Below are positions 1-7,583 of a DNA stretch of 9,689 bases, piece by piece (positions within the stretch are counted from its first letter, which is position 1; each line of letters begins with the position of its first letter). This stretch comes from an uncultured Nitrosomonadales bacterium (lineage in GTDB: Bacteria > Pseudomonadota > Gammaproteobacteria > Burkholderiales > Gallionellaceae). Below the pieces are notes generated by a model. It ran no database searches, had not been told where the DNA came from, and saw nothing but the letters and a program-made list of their open reading frames with translations. The stretch spans positions 1-9,689 of the forward strand of contig CAIZNF010000219.1 in the NCBI GenBank assembly GCA_903934275.1, read 5' to 3'. Made by a program: the position numbers and the translations under genes.

Positions 1-948
1 ACTTTCCCTTACCCGATTTATGCCAAGTGGGCTGAAGCATACAAGGCGCAGACTGGTGTGAGCATGAACTATCAATCCATCGGTTCCGGTGGCGGCATCA
101 AGCAAATTACTGCCAAGACCGTGGATTTCGGCGCGTCCGATATGCCACTCAAGCTGGAGGAATTGGAAAAAAATGGCCTGATGCAGTTCCCCACTGTGAT
201 TGGCGGTGTAGTCCCTGTTATTAACGTCAATGGAATCGACGCTGGTAAGCTGAAACTGACCGGCACAGTTTTGGCAGACATCTATCTGGGCAAGATCACC
301 AAGTGGAACGACCCGGCATTGGCCGCATTAAACGCTGATATTAAACTGCCCGATGAAAACATCACCGTGGTACATCGTTCCGACGGTTCAGGCACCAGTT
401 TCATTTTCACCAACTACTTGTCCAAGGTAAGCGCGGGCTGGAAATCCGGTGTCGGCGAGGGAACTGCGGTTTCATGGAAGGCTGGTACCGGCGGCAAGGG
501 CAACGAAGGGGTAGCCTCTTATGTGCAGCGCATCAAGAACTCCATCGGCTATGTAGAATATGCTTACGCGCTGCAAAACAAGATGAACACCGTACAAATG
601 AAGAATCGCGACGGCCAGTTTGTCAAAGCTGATGATGTCAGCTTCAAGGCTGCGGCTGCGGGCGCACATTGGGATAAGGCACCGGGATTCTATGAAATCC
701 TGACCGACGAAGCGGGCAAGGAAAGCTGGCCGATCAGCGGCGCGACCTTCATCCTGATACACAAGATGCAGGAAAAACCGGCATCCGGCAAGGAAGTGCT
801 GAAATTTTTCGACTGGGCTTATGACAAGGGTGGCAAGCTAGCTGCTGATCTGGATTATGTGCCGTTGCCGGAAAATGTCGTGAAACTGATCCGTGCCGCA
901 TGGAAAGCCCAAATCAAGGATGCTGCCGGTAATGCGTTGGTGAAATAG
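1..948 (+). CDS. pstS: PstS, periplasmic phosphate-binding protein (5' partial)
   Basis: Periplasmic phosphate-binding component of the Pst ABC importer; it hands phosphate to PstC/PstA. The frame is open from base 1 (begins TFPYPIYAKWAEAY) to the TAG at 946-948, giving 315 visible residues. The signal peptide and roughly the first 30 residues of the mature family sequence lie upstream of the window. The GTG at 58 and ATG at 64 are internal codons, not the true start. Family phosphate-binding segments are present: GSGGGIKQ, VDFGASDMPL and HRSDGSGTSFIFTNYL. The order pstS-pstC-pstA-pstB supports the call. A terminator follows directly, which would give more PstS than channel subunits. The Pho box expected upstream is not in view. 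Confidence 0.97.
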   Translation, partial: TFPYPIYAKWAEAYKAQTGVSMNYQSIGSGGGIKQITAKTVDFGASDMPLKLEELEKNGLMQFPTVIGGVVPVINVNGIDAGKLKLTGTVLADIYLGKITKWNDPALAALNADIKLPDENITVVHRSDGSGTSFIFTNYLSKVSAGWKSGVGEGTAVSWKAGTGGKGNEGVASYVQRIKNSIGYVEYAYALQNKMNTVQMKNRDGQFVKADDVSFKAAAAGAHWDKAPGFYEILTDEAGKESWPISGATFILIHKMQEKPASGKEVLKFFDWAYDKGGKLAADLDYVPLPENVVKLIRAAWKAQIKDAAGNALVK

Positions 949-972
949 GCCAGTATTCCTAAGTTATAATTG

Positions 973-1000
973 CGGGAGCCAAAAGCTCCCGTTATTTTTT
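973..1000 (+). terminator. Intrinsic terminator/attenuator between pstS and pstC
   Basis: A perfect 7-bp stem CGGGAGC/GCTCCCG (973-979 with 985-991) has a 5-nt loop (CAAAA) and is followed by TTATTTTTT. It starts 24 nt after the pstS stop and ends 20 nt before the pstC start. It probably acts as a partial terminator that lowers pstCAB expression relative to pstS; the read-through role is inferred. Confidence 0.85.
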
Positions 1001-1019
1001 CGTTTAACAGACTCAAATT

Positions 1020-1982
1020 ATGCCCATGTTTTTACGCGAAGCAAGTCTCAAACGACATCATGTATTGGATTTGCTATTCCGCAATCTGACGCGCGTATCT
1101 GCATTTGGTGTGCTGATACTGCTCGCTGCAATTCTCGTTTCGCTGATCGTCGGTAGCATGCCCGCTATCCGTGCGTTTGGTTTCGGCTTCCTGACCAGCT
1201 CCGATTGGGATCCGGTTAATGACCGGTTCGGCGCGCTGATTCCGATTGTCGGCACGCTGGCCACCTCCGCTATTGCGCTGTTGATCGCCATTCCGGTGAG
1301 TTTTGGCATCGCCATTTTTCTGACCGAACTTTCGCCGCGCGTCCTGCGCCGCCCGCTCGGTGTCGCCATCGAATTACTGGCGGGCATTCCCAGCATCATT
1401 TACGGTATGTGGGGACTGTTCGTGTTCGCCCCGCTGTTTGCCGACAATATCGAGCCCTGGATCAATGACCATATCGGCACAATGCCATACCTCGGCCCGT
1501 TCTTCTCAGGCCCGCCGATGGGCATCGGCGTGCTGACCGCCGGTATTATTCTCGCCATCATGGTGATCCCGTTTATCGCATCGGTTATGCGCGACGTGTT
1601 CGAAGTGGTGCCCACATTGCTGAAGGAATCAGCCTACGGCCTCGGCGCGACTACCTGGGAAGTCATGTGGAAGGTTGTATTGCCTTACACCAAAATCGGT
1701 GTGGTCGGGGGCATCATGCTGGGCTTGGGGCGCGCGCTCGGCGAAACCATGGCCATCACTTTCGTCATCGGCAACTCCCACGAATTGAGCAAATCTTTAT
1801 TGATGCCGGGTAACAGCATTGCCTCGGCGCTCGCCAACGAATTTACCGAGGCATACGGGGAGCTTTATACTTCCGCGCTGATCGAACTCGGCCTAATTCT
1901 GTTTTTCATCACCTTTGTCGTACTGTCGCTGGCGCGCTACATGCTTTACAAGCTAGGCCTGCGCGAAGGGCAGGGTTCCTGA
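1020..1982 (+). CDS. pstC: PstC, phosphate ABC transporter permease
   Basis: Inner-membrane permease subunit that pairs with PstA to form the phosphate channel. At 320 residues it is close to the family's usual length (E. coli PstC 319). An N-terminal membrane segment lies at about residues 27-50, with further helices in the permease domain from about 75 to 310. The EAA-type cytoplasmic loop that contacts PstB is visible at about 203-222 ([20 protein letters not shown]), followed by [16 protein letters not shown], a strongly conserved PstC stretch. The ATG at 1020 has no clear Shine-Dalgarno; an ATG at 1026 is an alternative that would remove two residues. Its stop is 2 nt before the pstA start. 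Confidence 0.96.
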   Translation: MPMFLREASLKRHHVLDLLFRNLTRVSAFGVLILLAAILVSLIVGSMPAIRAFGFGFLTSSDWDPVNDRFGALIPIVGTLATSAIALLIAIPVSFGIAIFLTELSPRVLRRPLGVAIELLAGIPSIIYGMWGLFVFAPLFADNIEPWINDHIGTMPYLGPFFSGPPMGIGVLTAGIILAIMVIPFIASVMRDVFEVVPTLLKESAYGLGATTWEVMWKVVLPYTKIGVVGGIMLGLGRALGETMAITFVIGNSHELSKSLLMPGNSIASALANEFTEAYGELYTSALIELGLILFFITFVVLSLARYMLYKLGLREGQGS

Positions 1983-1984
1983 CC

Positions 1985-2830
1985 ATGCTGAACCTATATA
2001 CCCGCCGCCGCATCATCAACGCAGCCGGCCTCATCATCTCCATGCTGGCTATGGCATTCGGCCTGTTCTGGCTGTGTTGGATTTTATGGACGTTGCTGGA
2101 ACATGGACTGCCCGCACTCACCCCGTTGGTGTTTTCGCAGATGACACCGCCACCGGGTAGCTCAGGCGGCCTGCTCAATGCCATTGCCGGAAGTTTGGCA
2201 ATGACGTTGGTCGGGACTTTGATCGGAACTCCCATCGGTATCCTGGCCGGAACCTATCTGGCCGAATTCGGCCAGCGCGGCTGGCTGGCTCCGATCACGC
2301 GCTTCATCAACGATGTGCTGCTTTCCGCGCCATCCATTGTCATCGGCTTGTTCGTGTATGAAGTTTACGTCATCAGAGTTAAACACTTTTCCGGTTGGGC
2401 GGGCGCGTTGGCGCTATCCATCATCGTCATCCCCATCGTCATCCGCACCACCGAAAACATGTTGCGCCTGGTGCCGACCACGCTGCGCGAAGCTGCAGCG
2501 GCACTCGGTGCGCCGCAATGGAAAATCATTAACTTCATCACCCTGCGCGCCGCGCGTGCCGGAATTATTACCGGGGTGATGCTGGCTATCGCGCGCATCA
2601 GCGGTGAAACCGCACCGCTGCTGTTCACCGCGCTGAACAACCAGTTCTGGAGCAGCAATATGGATCAACCTATGGCGAATTTACCGGTAGTAATTTTCCA
2701 GTTTGCCATGAGCCCATACCAGGACTGGCAACAGCTTGCCTGGGCTGGCGCATTGCTGATCACCCTTAGCGTGTTGACACTCAACATCTTGGCGCGCGTG
2801 CTGTTCCGGCAAAAAGCCGCCTCTCATTAA
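1985..2830 (+). CDS. pstA: PstA, phosphate ABC transporter permease
   Basis: Second membrane subunit of the Pst channel. It has 281 residues and multiple hydrophobic helices, with the first at about 12-37. The EAA loop is at about 168-190 ([13 protein letters not shown]), followed by the conserved [12 protein letters not shown]. The stretch [21 protein letters not shown] near residues 50-70 is typical of PstA. The gene starts 2 nt after the pstC stop, so translational coupling is likely. It ends 12 nt before the ATG chosen for pstB. Confidence 0.96.
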   Translation: MLNLYTRRRIINAAGLIISMLAMAFGLFWLCWILWTLLEHGLPALTPLVFSQMTPPPGSSGGLLNAIAGSLAMTLVGTLIGTPIGILAGTYLAEFGQRGWLAPITRFINDVLLSAPSIVIGLFVYEVYVIRVKHFSGWAGALALSIIVIPIVIRTTENMLRLVPTTLREAAAALGAPQWKIINFITLRAARAGIITGVMLAIARISGETAPLLFTALNNQFWSSNMDQPMANLPVVIFQFAMSPYQDWQQLAWAGALLITLSVLTLNILARVLFRQKAASH

Positions 2831-2842
2831 CAAGGTTTGCAA

Positions 2843-3646
2843 ATGACCGTTGAAAACACAGCCAATCCAAAAACAATCGCCCCAAAAACAATTGTCCCCA
2901 AAATAATTGTCCGGGATCTAAATTTTTATTACGGCAATGACCGTGCGCTCAAAGACATCAACCTGAGCATCACCGAGAAGATGGTGACCGCTTTCATCGG
3001 CCCGTCCGGTTGCGGCAAATCCACGCTGCTGCGCACCTTCAACCGCATGTATCAGCTCTATCCCAAACAAAAGGCTACCGGAGAAATCCTGCTGGACGGC
3101 GAGAATATCCTCGATAAAAAACAGGATCTGAATACGCTGCGCGCCAAGATCGGCATGGTGTTCCAAAAACCCACACCGTTCCCGATGTCGATTTACGACA
3201 ATATCGCGTTTGGCGTGAAACTGTATGAAAGCCTCAACAAGAATGACATGGATGAACGCGTAGAATGGGCACTGCGCAAAGCCGCACTATGGACCGAAGC
3301 CAAGGACAAGCTCAAGCAAAGCGGCACAAGCCTGTCCGGCGGGCAGCAACAGCGCCTGTGCATCGCACGCGCAATCGCCGTTAAACCACAAATTTTATTG
3401 CTGGATGAACCAACCTCGGCGCTCGACCCGATTTCCACCGCGCACATTGAGAAGCTGATCGACGAACTGAAAGAAGATTTCACCATCGTTATCGTCACGC
3501 ACAACATGCAGCAAGCCGCGCGCGTGTCCGATTACACTGCCTATATGTATCTTGGGGATTTAATAGAATTCGGCGACACTAGCGTTGTATTTACCAATCC
3601 CAAACGCAAGGAAACAGAGGATTACATTACCGGCAGATTCGGCTAA
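2843..3646 (+). CDS. pstB: PstB, phosphate transporter ATP-binding subunit
   Basis: Cytoplasmic ATPase driving phosphate import. All ABC motifs are intact in the 267-residue product: Walker [10 protein letters not shown] (53-61), Q-loop Gln108 (VFQKP), signature LSGGQQQR (164-171), Walker B ILLLDEP (184-190) and switch His220. The ATG at 2843 is chosen because AAGG at 2832-2835 lies 7 nt upstream. A TTG at 2837 is in frame but too close to that site. The first 23 residues form a low-complexity extension with a five-residue repeat ([15 protein letters not shown]) before the conserved ABC domain starts at about residue 24. No phoU follows; the next gene is convergent. Confidence 0.97.
   Translation: MTVENTANPKTIAPKTIVPKIIVRDLNFYYGNDRALKDINLSITEKMVTAFIGPSGCGKSTLLRTFNRMYQLYPKQKATGEILLDGENILDKKQDLNTLRAKIGMVFQKPTPFPMSIYDNIAFGVKLYESLNKNDMDERVEWALRKAALWTEAKDKLKQSGTSLSGGQQQRLCIARAIAVKPQILLLDEPTSALDPISTAHIEKLIDELKEDFTIVIVTHNMQQAARVSDYTAYMYLGDLIEFGDTSVVFTNPKRKETEDYITGRFG
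2867..2911 (+). repeat. Three tandem 15-nt units inside the 5' end of pstB
   Basis: Units CCAAAAACAATCGCC (2867-2881), CCAAAAACAATTGTC (2882-2896) and CCCAAAATAATTGTC (2897-2911) lie head to tail and in frame. They encode [15 protein letters not shown] at residues 9-23 of PstB. The unit is a multiple of three, so copy-number change would lengthen or shorten the N-terminal tail without breaking the gene. Confidence 0.85.
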
Positions 3647-3889
3647 GGGATTTGACTGGGCAAGGTTGTTATACCAATTCCCTATCAATAGAAAATATCG
3701 TAGGGCAGGCACTACCCGCCGATATAGATGTCGGGCAGAGCCAGATTTGCTGATTGCTTTCCCACTGAAAGGATTAATCCCGCTGCTTGGGTAGCAGTTT
3801 TACCGCGTAGCCAAACAGCCTCTTTAATGATGTTGGGTTACGCAAAAAAGCCGCTAATTCAACCCGCGTATACTGCCAAGCTGTGTATC
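3647..3889. other. Convergent intergenic region between pstB and ctaB
   Basis: This 243-nt spacer holds no convincing gene; short open frames here lack family signatures and clear ribosome sites. It contains a short GC-rich segment with imperfect symmetry (GTAGGGCAGGCACTACCCGCC, starting near 3699). It also holds one small hairpin near 3783 and an interrupted inverted pair GGGTT...AACCC near 3835-3867. No strong terminator was found for either convergent operon. Confidence 0.6.
3783..3801 (+). terminator. Weak candidate terminator after pstB
   Basis: A 5-bp stem CTGCT/AGCAG (3783-3787 with 3793-3797) has a 5-nt loop and is followed by TTTT. It lies 136 nt past the pstB stop. The stem is short and the U-tract minimal, so it may be chance. 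Confidence 0.35.
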
Positions 3890-4750
3890 TCAGGTGGCGA
3901 AGTTGACTTCCAACATTAGCGCTATCATCAACACACTGAACTGCACCAGAGATGCAACGAAATTGGCCATTGCAGTATTTTTCGTCGGGTTGCGTACCAA
4001 TTGCACGCTCTTGACTATAAAATAAATACCGCCCAACAAGGCACCGGTGAGATATATCCAGCCCAAGCCATAAAATGCTGGCAGGAGTGAAACCAGCACC
4101 AGAAGGATGGTGTGCCCCAGAATAATACGCGCCGCTTTTTGGTCACCCTTCACCACCGGTAACATGGGAACGCCCGCTGCGGCATATTGATCTTTAATAA
4201 CTATCGCCAAGCTCCAGAAATGGGGGGGGGTCCACAGAAACAGCACCAGTGCCAGCAGCCCAGGAAGCGGGCCAAACGATGGGTCAACCGCCGCCGCACC
4301 GGCAAGCACAGCAAAACTTCCCGCCAAGCCCCCGAATACAATATTCAGCCAAGTGCGACGTTTTAGCCAAGCCGTATAAACAATGGCGTAGGTGAATGCA
4401 CCGAGGAAAATATTCAGCGCCGTCATCGCGTTGAACGCGAAGGCGGCAGACGTTACTGCAACCGTAAGCATTACCCCGATTATCACCAGCCACTTGCGCC
4501 CATGCTGAAAATAACCATTTAAAAAAGGGCGGTTCTTTGTACGCGTCATTTTTGCATCAATGTCGCGTTCGAAGTACTGATTAAACGCCCCGGCGGCCGC
4601 AGATGCCATCATAACCGTCAGCGACAGAACAAGAACTTGCCAACTGGTCAGTGACTGCCCTGGGGTAATTGCCATGCCGCCCAGCGCCGCCAATGTAATC
4701 ACCACGCCTATGCGCAACTTGAAGAGATTGATATATTGTTTAATCATCAT
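3890..4750 (-). CDS. ctaB: Protoheme IX farnesyltransferase (heme O synthase)
   Basis: Inner-membrane UbiA-superfamily prenyltransferase that adds a farnesyl group to heme B to make heme O (also called cyoE/cox10). The 286-residue product has about eight to nine hydrophobic helices. The Asp-rich prenyl-diphosphate motif is NQYFERDIDAKMTRTKNRP (residues 57-75). Other family marks are YTAWLKRRTWLNIVFGG (125-141) and LWTPPHFWSLA (172-182). The codons for TPP in the last motif sit in a run of nine C (nine G on the + strand, 4222-4230). The start is ATG at 4750, or the adjacent in-frame ATG at 4747; no strong ribosome site is visible. It lies downstream of the heme-copper subunits on the same strand and probably supplies their heme O, or heme A precursor. 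Confidence 0.95.
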   Translation of the reverse strand: MMIKQYINLFKLRIGVVITLAALGGMAITPGQSLTSWQVLVLSLTVMMASAAAGAFNQYFERDIDAKMTRTKNRPFLNGYFQHGRKWLVIIGVMLTVAVTSAAFAFNAMTALNIFLGAFTYAIVYTAWLKRRTWLNIVFGGLAGSFAVLAGAAAVDPSFGPLPGLLALVLFLWTPPHFWSLAIVIKDQYAAAGVPMLPVVKGDQKAARIILGHTILLVLVSLLPAFYGLGWIYLTGALLGGIYFIVKSVQLVRNPTKNTAMANFVASLVQFSVLMIALMLEVNFAT

Positions 4751-4829
4751 TTAACGCCCGTATCGTTCTTCTCTCGGCAATCTGAAGAAGGTGTTGGTTG
4801 ATTTTTCCGATTTTTAACTTCTGAATACT

Positions 4830-4892
4830 TCTAACCTAAGCCGTGCCTGCGACACTGCAACCCATCGTTGCACACACCGGGCTTAGGTTAGA
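4830..4892. repeat. Long inverted repeat / hairpin between subunit I gene and ctaB
   Basis: Perfect 13-bp arms TCTAACCTAAGCC (4830-4842) and GGCTTAGGTTAGA (4880-4892) enclose 37 nt. The centre holds a further TGCAA...TTGCA pair. In the cluster's RNA this would form a two-level hairpin upstream of ctaB. No U-tract follows in either direction, so it is not a standard terminator. It could be an mRNA-processing or stabilising element, or a remnant of a small mobile repeat; its role is unknown. Confidence 0.8.
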
Positions 4893-4933
4893 GGTCTCCC
4901 CCTAACTGAATCTTTACTTTTTTGCACGAATCA

Positions 4934-4958
4934 GGGAAGGATGCCAAGCACCCTTCCC
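4934..4958 (-). terminator. Hairpin just downstream of the subunit I gene
   Basis: GGGAAGG (4934-4940) pairs with CCTTCCC (4952-4958). After one A/C mismatch, TGC pairs with GCA around a CAA loop. It starts 14 nt past the subunit I stop on the minus strand. The downstream minus-strand sequence has no immediate U-tract, so it may be a weak terminator or a 3' stabilising hairpin that sets expression of the oxidase genes apart from ctaB. Confidence 0.5.
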
Positions 4959-4972
4959 ATCATCTTATTTCT

Positions 4973-6682
4973 TTAAGACATGCCCCAAACAGTGGACAGA
5001 TACTTAAAGTTAATGAAGTAGTACAACACGATGGTTGCGAACAGGATCATGGCGAGTACAAAAGTTCCCGGTGCTTCGAAGCCACCGGCACCAATGTGCT
5101 TCTTGCCAGACTTCTCGAACACAACATCGGCATCTTCCGGTTTCGGCCATGGTGCGGAACCTTCCGCAATACGCTCACCCGTAAAGATAGAAGCCAGTAC
5201 CACCACAATGAACATGATCGCACCAACTGCCATGACTACACCGAAGATCTCACCCAAGTCCATCAGACCCTTGGCGATTTCCGGGTATTCATAAGCCAAT
5301 GGCTGTCCGGCAAAGGTGATATCCGCATGACGGCGTTGCACACCCAGAGTACCGGCACCCATCAAGGCAATGGAGAAGACCCAAGCGCCGAGGCTGAAGA
5401 TGTAAGGCTGCCACTTTGCCACACCCGCCAGAGCAATCTTGCGCTGGAACACTACCGGAATCAGGTAGTAAGTAACCGCCATAAACGCCATGGTGGTACC
5501 GGCTACCAGCGTGCCATGGAAGTGGCCCGGCAGATACATAGTGTTGTGGATAATCATGTTGATTTGTTCCACGCTCATCACTACACCAGTAACACCACCG
5601 ATGAAACCAAAGCCGACCAACGACAGGAACATGCCGGAGAAAATCGGATTGCCCCAAGGTGCCTTGCGAAGCCAGGTAAACAATCCAGCATCCAAGCCTT
5701 TCTTGCGTTGCGCAACTTCGATAGCACCAGGAACAGTCAGACCGTGAATCATACTGGCCAATACAGCCAGATAAATCATGTAGCTGGTGTTGAACACCTT
5801 CCATACGGAAGTCATTCCCGGATCGGACAACAAGTGGTGAGCAGAACCGAGCTGCAGGAACAGGATATACAACAGGAACGCAAAGCGGCTGACTTTTTCG
5901 GACATCGGCTTGGCACCGAATACCAGTCCTGCGATGAGATACCAGATGGAGATATGTGTAGCCACGTTGATTTGTTGCGAAGAGTGACCAAACGCCCACC
6001 ATACAACCCGGTACATCATCGGATCAATGTGGCCAATCAGACCCAACGACCATGCAAAGGTAGGTATCAGGATCAACGCACCGGAAACGATGGTGAAAAT
6101 GGCAATTACGCAGGCTGTCAAAGCACCGTAAACCACCAACGGAAGCGATCCTTCATAGGTTTTTTCCCTCTTGGCAACCACCAGCGTGCCGAGAAACACG
6201 AAGCAACCAATCAGCGCGCCCACAGCAAACAGGATCAGGCCCAGATAGAAATGCGGCTCAGCTTGAAGCGGCGGGTAGGAGGTCATCATCACGCTCGACT
6301 TTCCACCCAGCACTGCCACGGCAACCAAGGCTGCACCGACGAGCATGAGCCAGAACTGCACCCATCCCCAGACAGGTGTCGCCAGCCGATTGTTTAACAG
6401 ATGCGCGCCACAAAAATACAGCACGGCCATTTCAAAGAAAATGATCCACACCGCGAGATTGACCAGGCCGTGAGCCGTCAGAGCCATATAAAACAGTTCC
6501 GGCGGAAGCAGCTGTACGCTAGGCATGCGGGTTAACGCCACCAAAAGGCCAAACAACCCACCCACCAGCAAGAACACTACTGCCGCAAAAGCATTCCACT
6601 GAACCAGCTTATTGGCCACTCTATGAATTTTGAGGCCAGATACGGGATCAACGCGGAAATCAGACATTGTTGTCGTCGCCAT
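4973..6682 (-). CDS. B-family heme-copper subunit I, sNOR-like (Tyr replaced by Gln)
   Basis: Catalytic subunit of a membrane heme-copper enzyme, 569 residues, aligning by eye along its length with ba3-type (B-family) subunit I. Ligands seen: His71 (TAHGLVN) and His389 for the low-spin heme, His387 for the high-spin heme (YLPGHFH, 384-389), and CuB ligands His233 (FGHSSQQ), His282 and His283 (SAHHLLSDPG). Oxygen reductases of this family read HPxVY after the first CuB His, with the Tyr cross-linked to it; here the +4 residue is Gln237 and the Pro is Ser. Loss of that Tyr is a mark of nitric oxide reductases in this superfamily, and the layout recalls the sNOR (norSY) enzymes of ammonia oxidisers. 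NO reduction (2 NO to N2O) is therefore inferred; an unusual oxygen reductase remains possible. The ribosome site AAAGGAG overlaps the subunit II stop, 6 nt upstream, implying coupled translation. Confidence 0.9.
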   Translation of the reverse strand: MATTTMSDFRVDPVSGLKIHRVANKLVQWNAFAAVVFLLVGGLFGLLVALTRMPSVQLLPPELFYMALTAHGLVNLAVWIIFFEMAVLYFCGAHLLNNRLATPVWGWVQFWLMLVGAALVAVAVLGGKSSVMMTSYPPLQAEPHFYLGLILFAVGALIGCFVFLGTLVVAKREKTYEGSLPLVVYGALTACVIAIFTIVSGALILIPTFAWSLGLIGHIDPMMYRVVWWAFGHSSQQINVATHISIWYLIAGLVFGAKPMSEKVSRFAFLLYILFLQLGSAHHLLSDPGMTSVWKVFNTSYMIYLAVLASMIHGLTVPGAIEVAQRKKGLDAGLFTWLRKAPWGNPIFSGMFLSLVGFGFIGGVTGVVMSVEQINMIIHNTMYLPGHFHGTLVAGTTMAFMAVTYYLIPVVFQRKIALAGVAKWQPYIFSLGAWVFSIALMGAGTLGVQRRHADITFAGQPLAYEYPEIAKGLMDLGEIFGVVMAVGAIMFIVVVLASIFTGERIAEGSAPWPKPEDADVVFEKSGKKHIGAGGFEAPGTFVLAMILFATIVLYYFINFKYLSTVWGMS

Positions 6683-6688
6683 TATTTT

Positions 6689-7246
6689 CTACTCCTTTAC
6701 GTAAATTCTGCCCAGCATCGTATGATGCCCCATGGCGTTAACACCGCCACAGTATTCACCGCATGCTATGGCAAAAGTGCCGGTTTTATTGGGGGTTACG
6801 GTAAGAACCTGCTCGTAGCCGGGATAAACCTGAAAGTTGATATTCTCCGGCTGCAACGAAAACCCGTGGCCCACATCAAGCGAGGTCATATGCAGGCGAT
6901 ATGATTTTCCTTTCTGAAGTTCGAGAATGGGCCGAAATTGCCATTGCATAGCAGCCAGATAAACATCGCTGCCCGGAGGCGGTGCTATAACATCTTCACC
7001 GGTAGCAGTGTCTTTGCGCACGGCATACTTCGCCGCCTGCTCCGACACATGCTTTGAAAACTTCTCTGGCGTAGTTACATACGCTTCGCTTCTCATGTTT
7101 TGATTGCCAACCCAGTGCCAGGCAATCATCCAGCCGAACATAAACAGACACCACGCAAAAGAAAGCAAAATCCAGACTAGCTCGGTGCGTTCGATCGGCT
7201 CACGCCACCAATGTGGATTTGTTGGAGGGGTATAAGACGTTCCCAT
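6689..7246 (-). CDS. CuA-containing subunit II of the heme-copper enzyme
   Basis: Electron-entry subunit, 185 residues. One N-terminal membrane helix (about 24-46) is followed by a periplasmic cupredoxin domain that takes electrons from a c-type cytochrome or similar donor. CuA ligands are His127 (DVGHGFSL), Cys162 and Cys166 with the Glu164 backbone (CGEYCG), then His174 and Met177 (GHHTM). In usual CuA sites the His follows the second Cys by four residues. Here the spacing is eight, so four residues are inserted in the ligand loop, and Asn170 occupies the normal His position. Length and single helix match B-family subunit II. An AGGAG lies 9 nt before the ATG. It is directly upstream of, and coupled to, the subunit I gene. 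Confidence 0.92.
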   Translation of the reverse strand: MGTSYTPPTNPHWWREPIERTELVWILLSFAWCLFMFGWMIAWHWVGNQNMRSEAYVTTPEKFSKHVSEQAAKYAVRKDTATGEDVIAPPPGSDVYLAAMQWQFRPILELQKGKSYRLHMTSLDVGHGFSLQPENINFQVYPGYEQVLTVTPNKTGTFAIACGEYCGGVNAMGHHTMLGRIYVKE

Positions 7247-7289
7247 AGTTGTATTCTCCTTATAAATTTATTAAACAAACACGGCGTTG

Positions 7290-7433
7290 TTACGGAGCTA
7301 CCGGTATGTTGATTACGTCCCATAGTCCCCACAGCGTATAAAGCACCATGGGCGACAGCACAGCCAATGCTAACATGAGCCACTGGTTATCCAAAAATGT
7401 TTGCATGGAATGCACTTCTGTGTTCTCTGACAT
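7290..7433 (-). CDS. Small single-helix membrane protein (47 aa) upstream of subunit II
   Basis: A 47-residue frame (starts MSENTEVHSMQTFLDNQW, ends INIPVAP) with a very good ribosome site, GGGAGGAG, 6 nt before the ATG. Residues about 18-42 form one hydrophobic helix rich in Leu, Trp and Tyr. It ends 43 nt before the subunit II gene on the same strand. B-family ba3 oxidases have a tiny one-helix subunit IIa, so an accessory subunit is a reasonable guess from size, topology and position; sequence identity to any named family was not recognised. Confidence 0.75.
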   Translation of the reverse strand: MSENTEVHSMQTFLDNQWLMLALAVLSPMVLYTLWGLWDVINIPVAP

Positions 7434-7557
7434 CGTTTACTCCTCCCTTTGATAATTAATGGCTGACGCCATAACACTAAACACAAAACAACTTAATGAA
7501 ACTGGTTTTTTCCCTGACTTCTGTATGCTGCAATTTCTACTACGGATGTAAAACGGC

Positions 7558-7575
7558 CTCCGATAAATCCCGGAG
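7558..7575 (-). terminator. Weak hairpin between the two small membrane genes
   Basis: CTCCG (7558-7562) pairs with CGGAG (7571-7575) around an 8-nt loop, 8 nt after the stop of the first small gene. A GCCGTTTT stretch follows on the minus strand. It could act as a weak attenuator within the 150-nt gap, but the stem is short. Confidence 0.3.
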
Positions 7576-7583
7576 AAAAACAC

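Noticed and set aside
963..970. TATAAT before the pstC terminator as an internal promoter
   Set aside because: No -35 element lies at a suitable distance, and the downstream hairpin would stop such a transcript at once.
3585..3919. Small + strand frames after pstB
   Set aside because: They overlap the ends of pstB or ctaB, lack ribosome sites, and show no recognisable domain.
5289..6002. 237-codon minus-strand frame overlapping subunit I
   Set aside because: It is an out-of-frame reading of the same DNA with Cys- and Trp-rich, non-family sequence.
4922..6397. 491-codon open frame on the + strand opposite the subunit I gene
   Set aside because: It is an antisense shadow: the product is rich in His, Gln, Arg and Asn, has no family signature, and lies opposite a gene with all heme and copper ligands intact.
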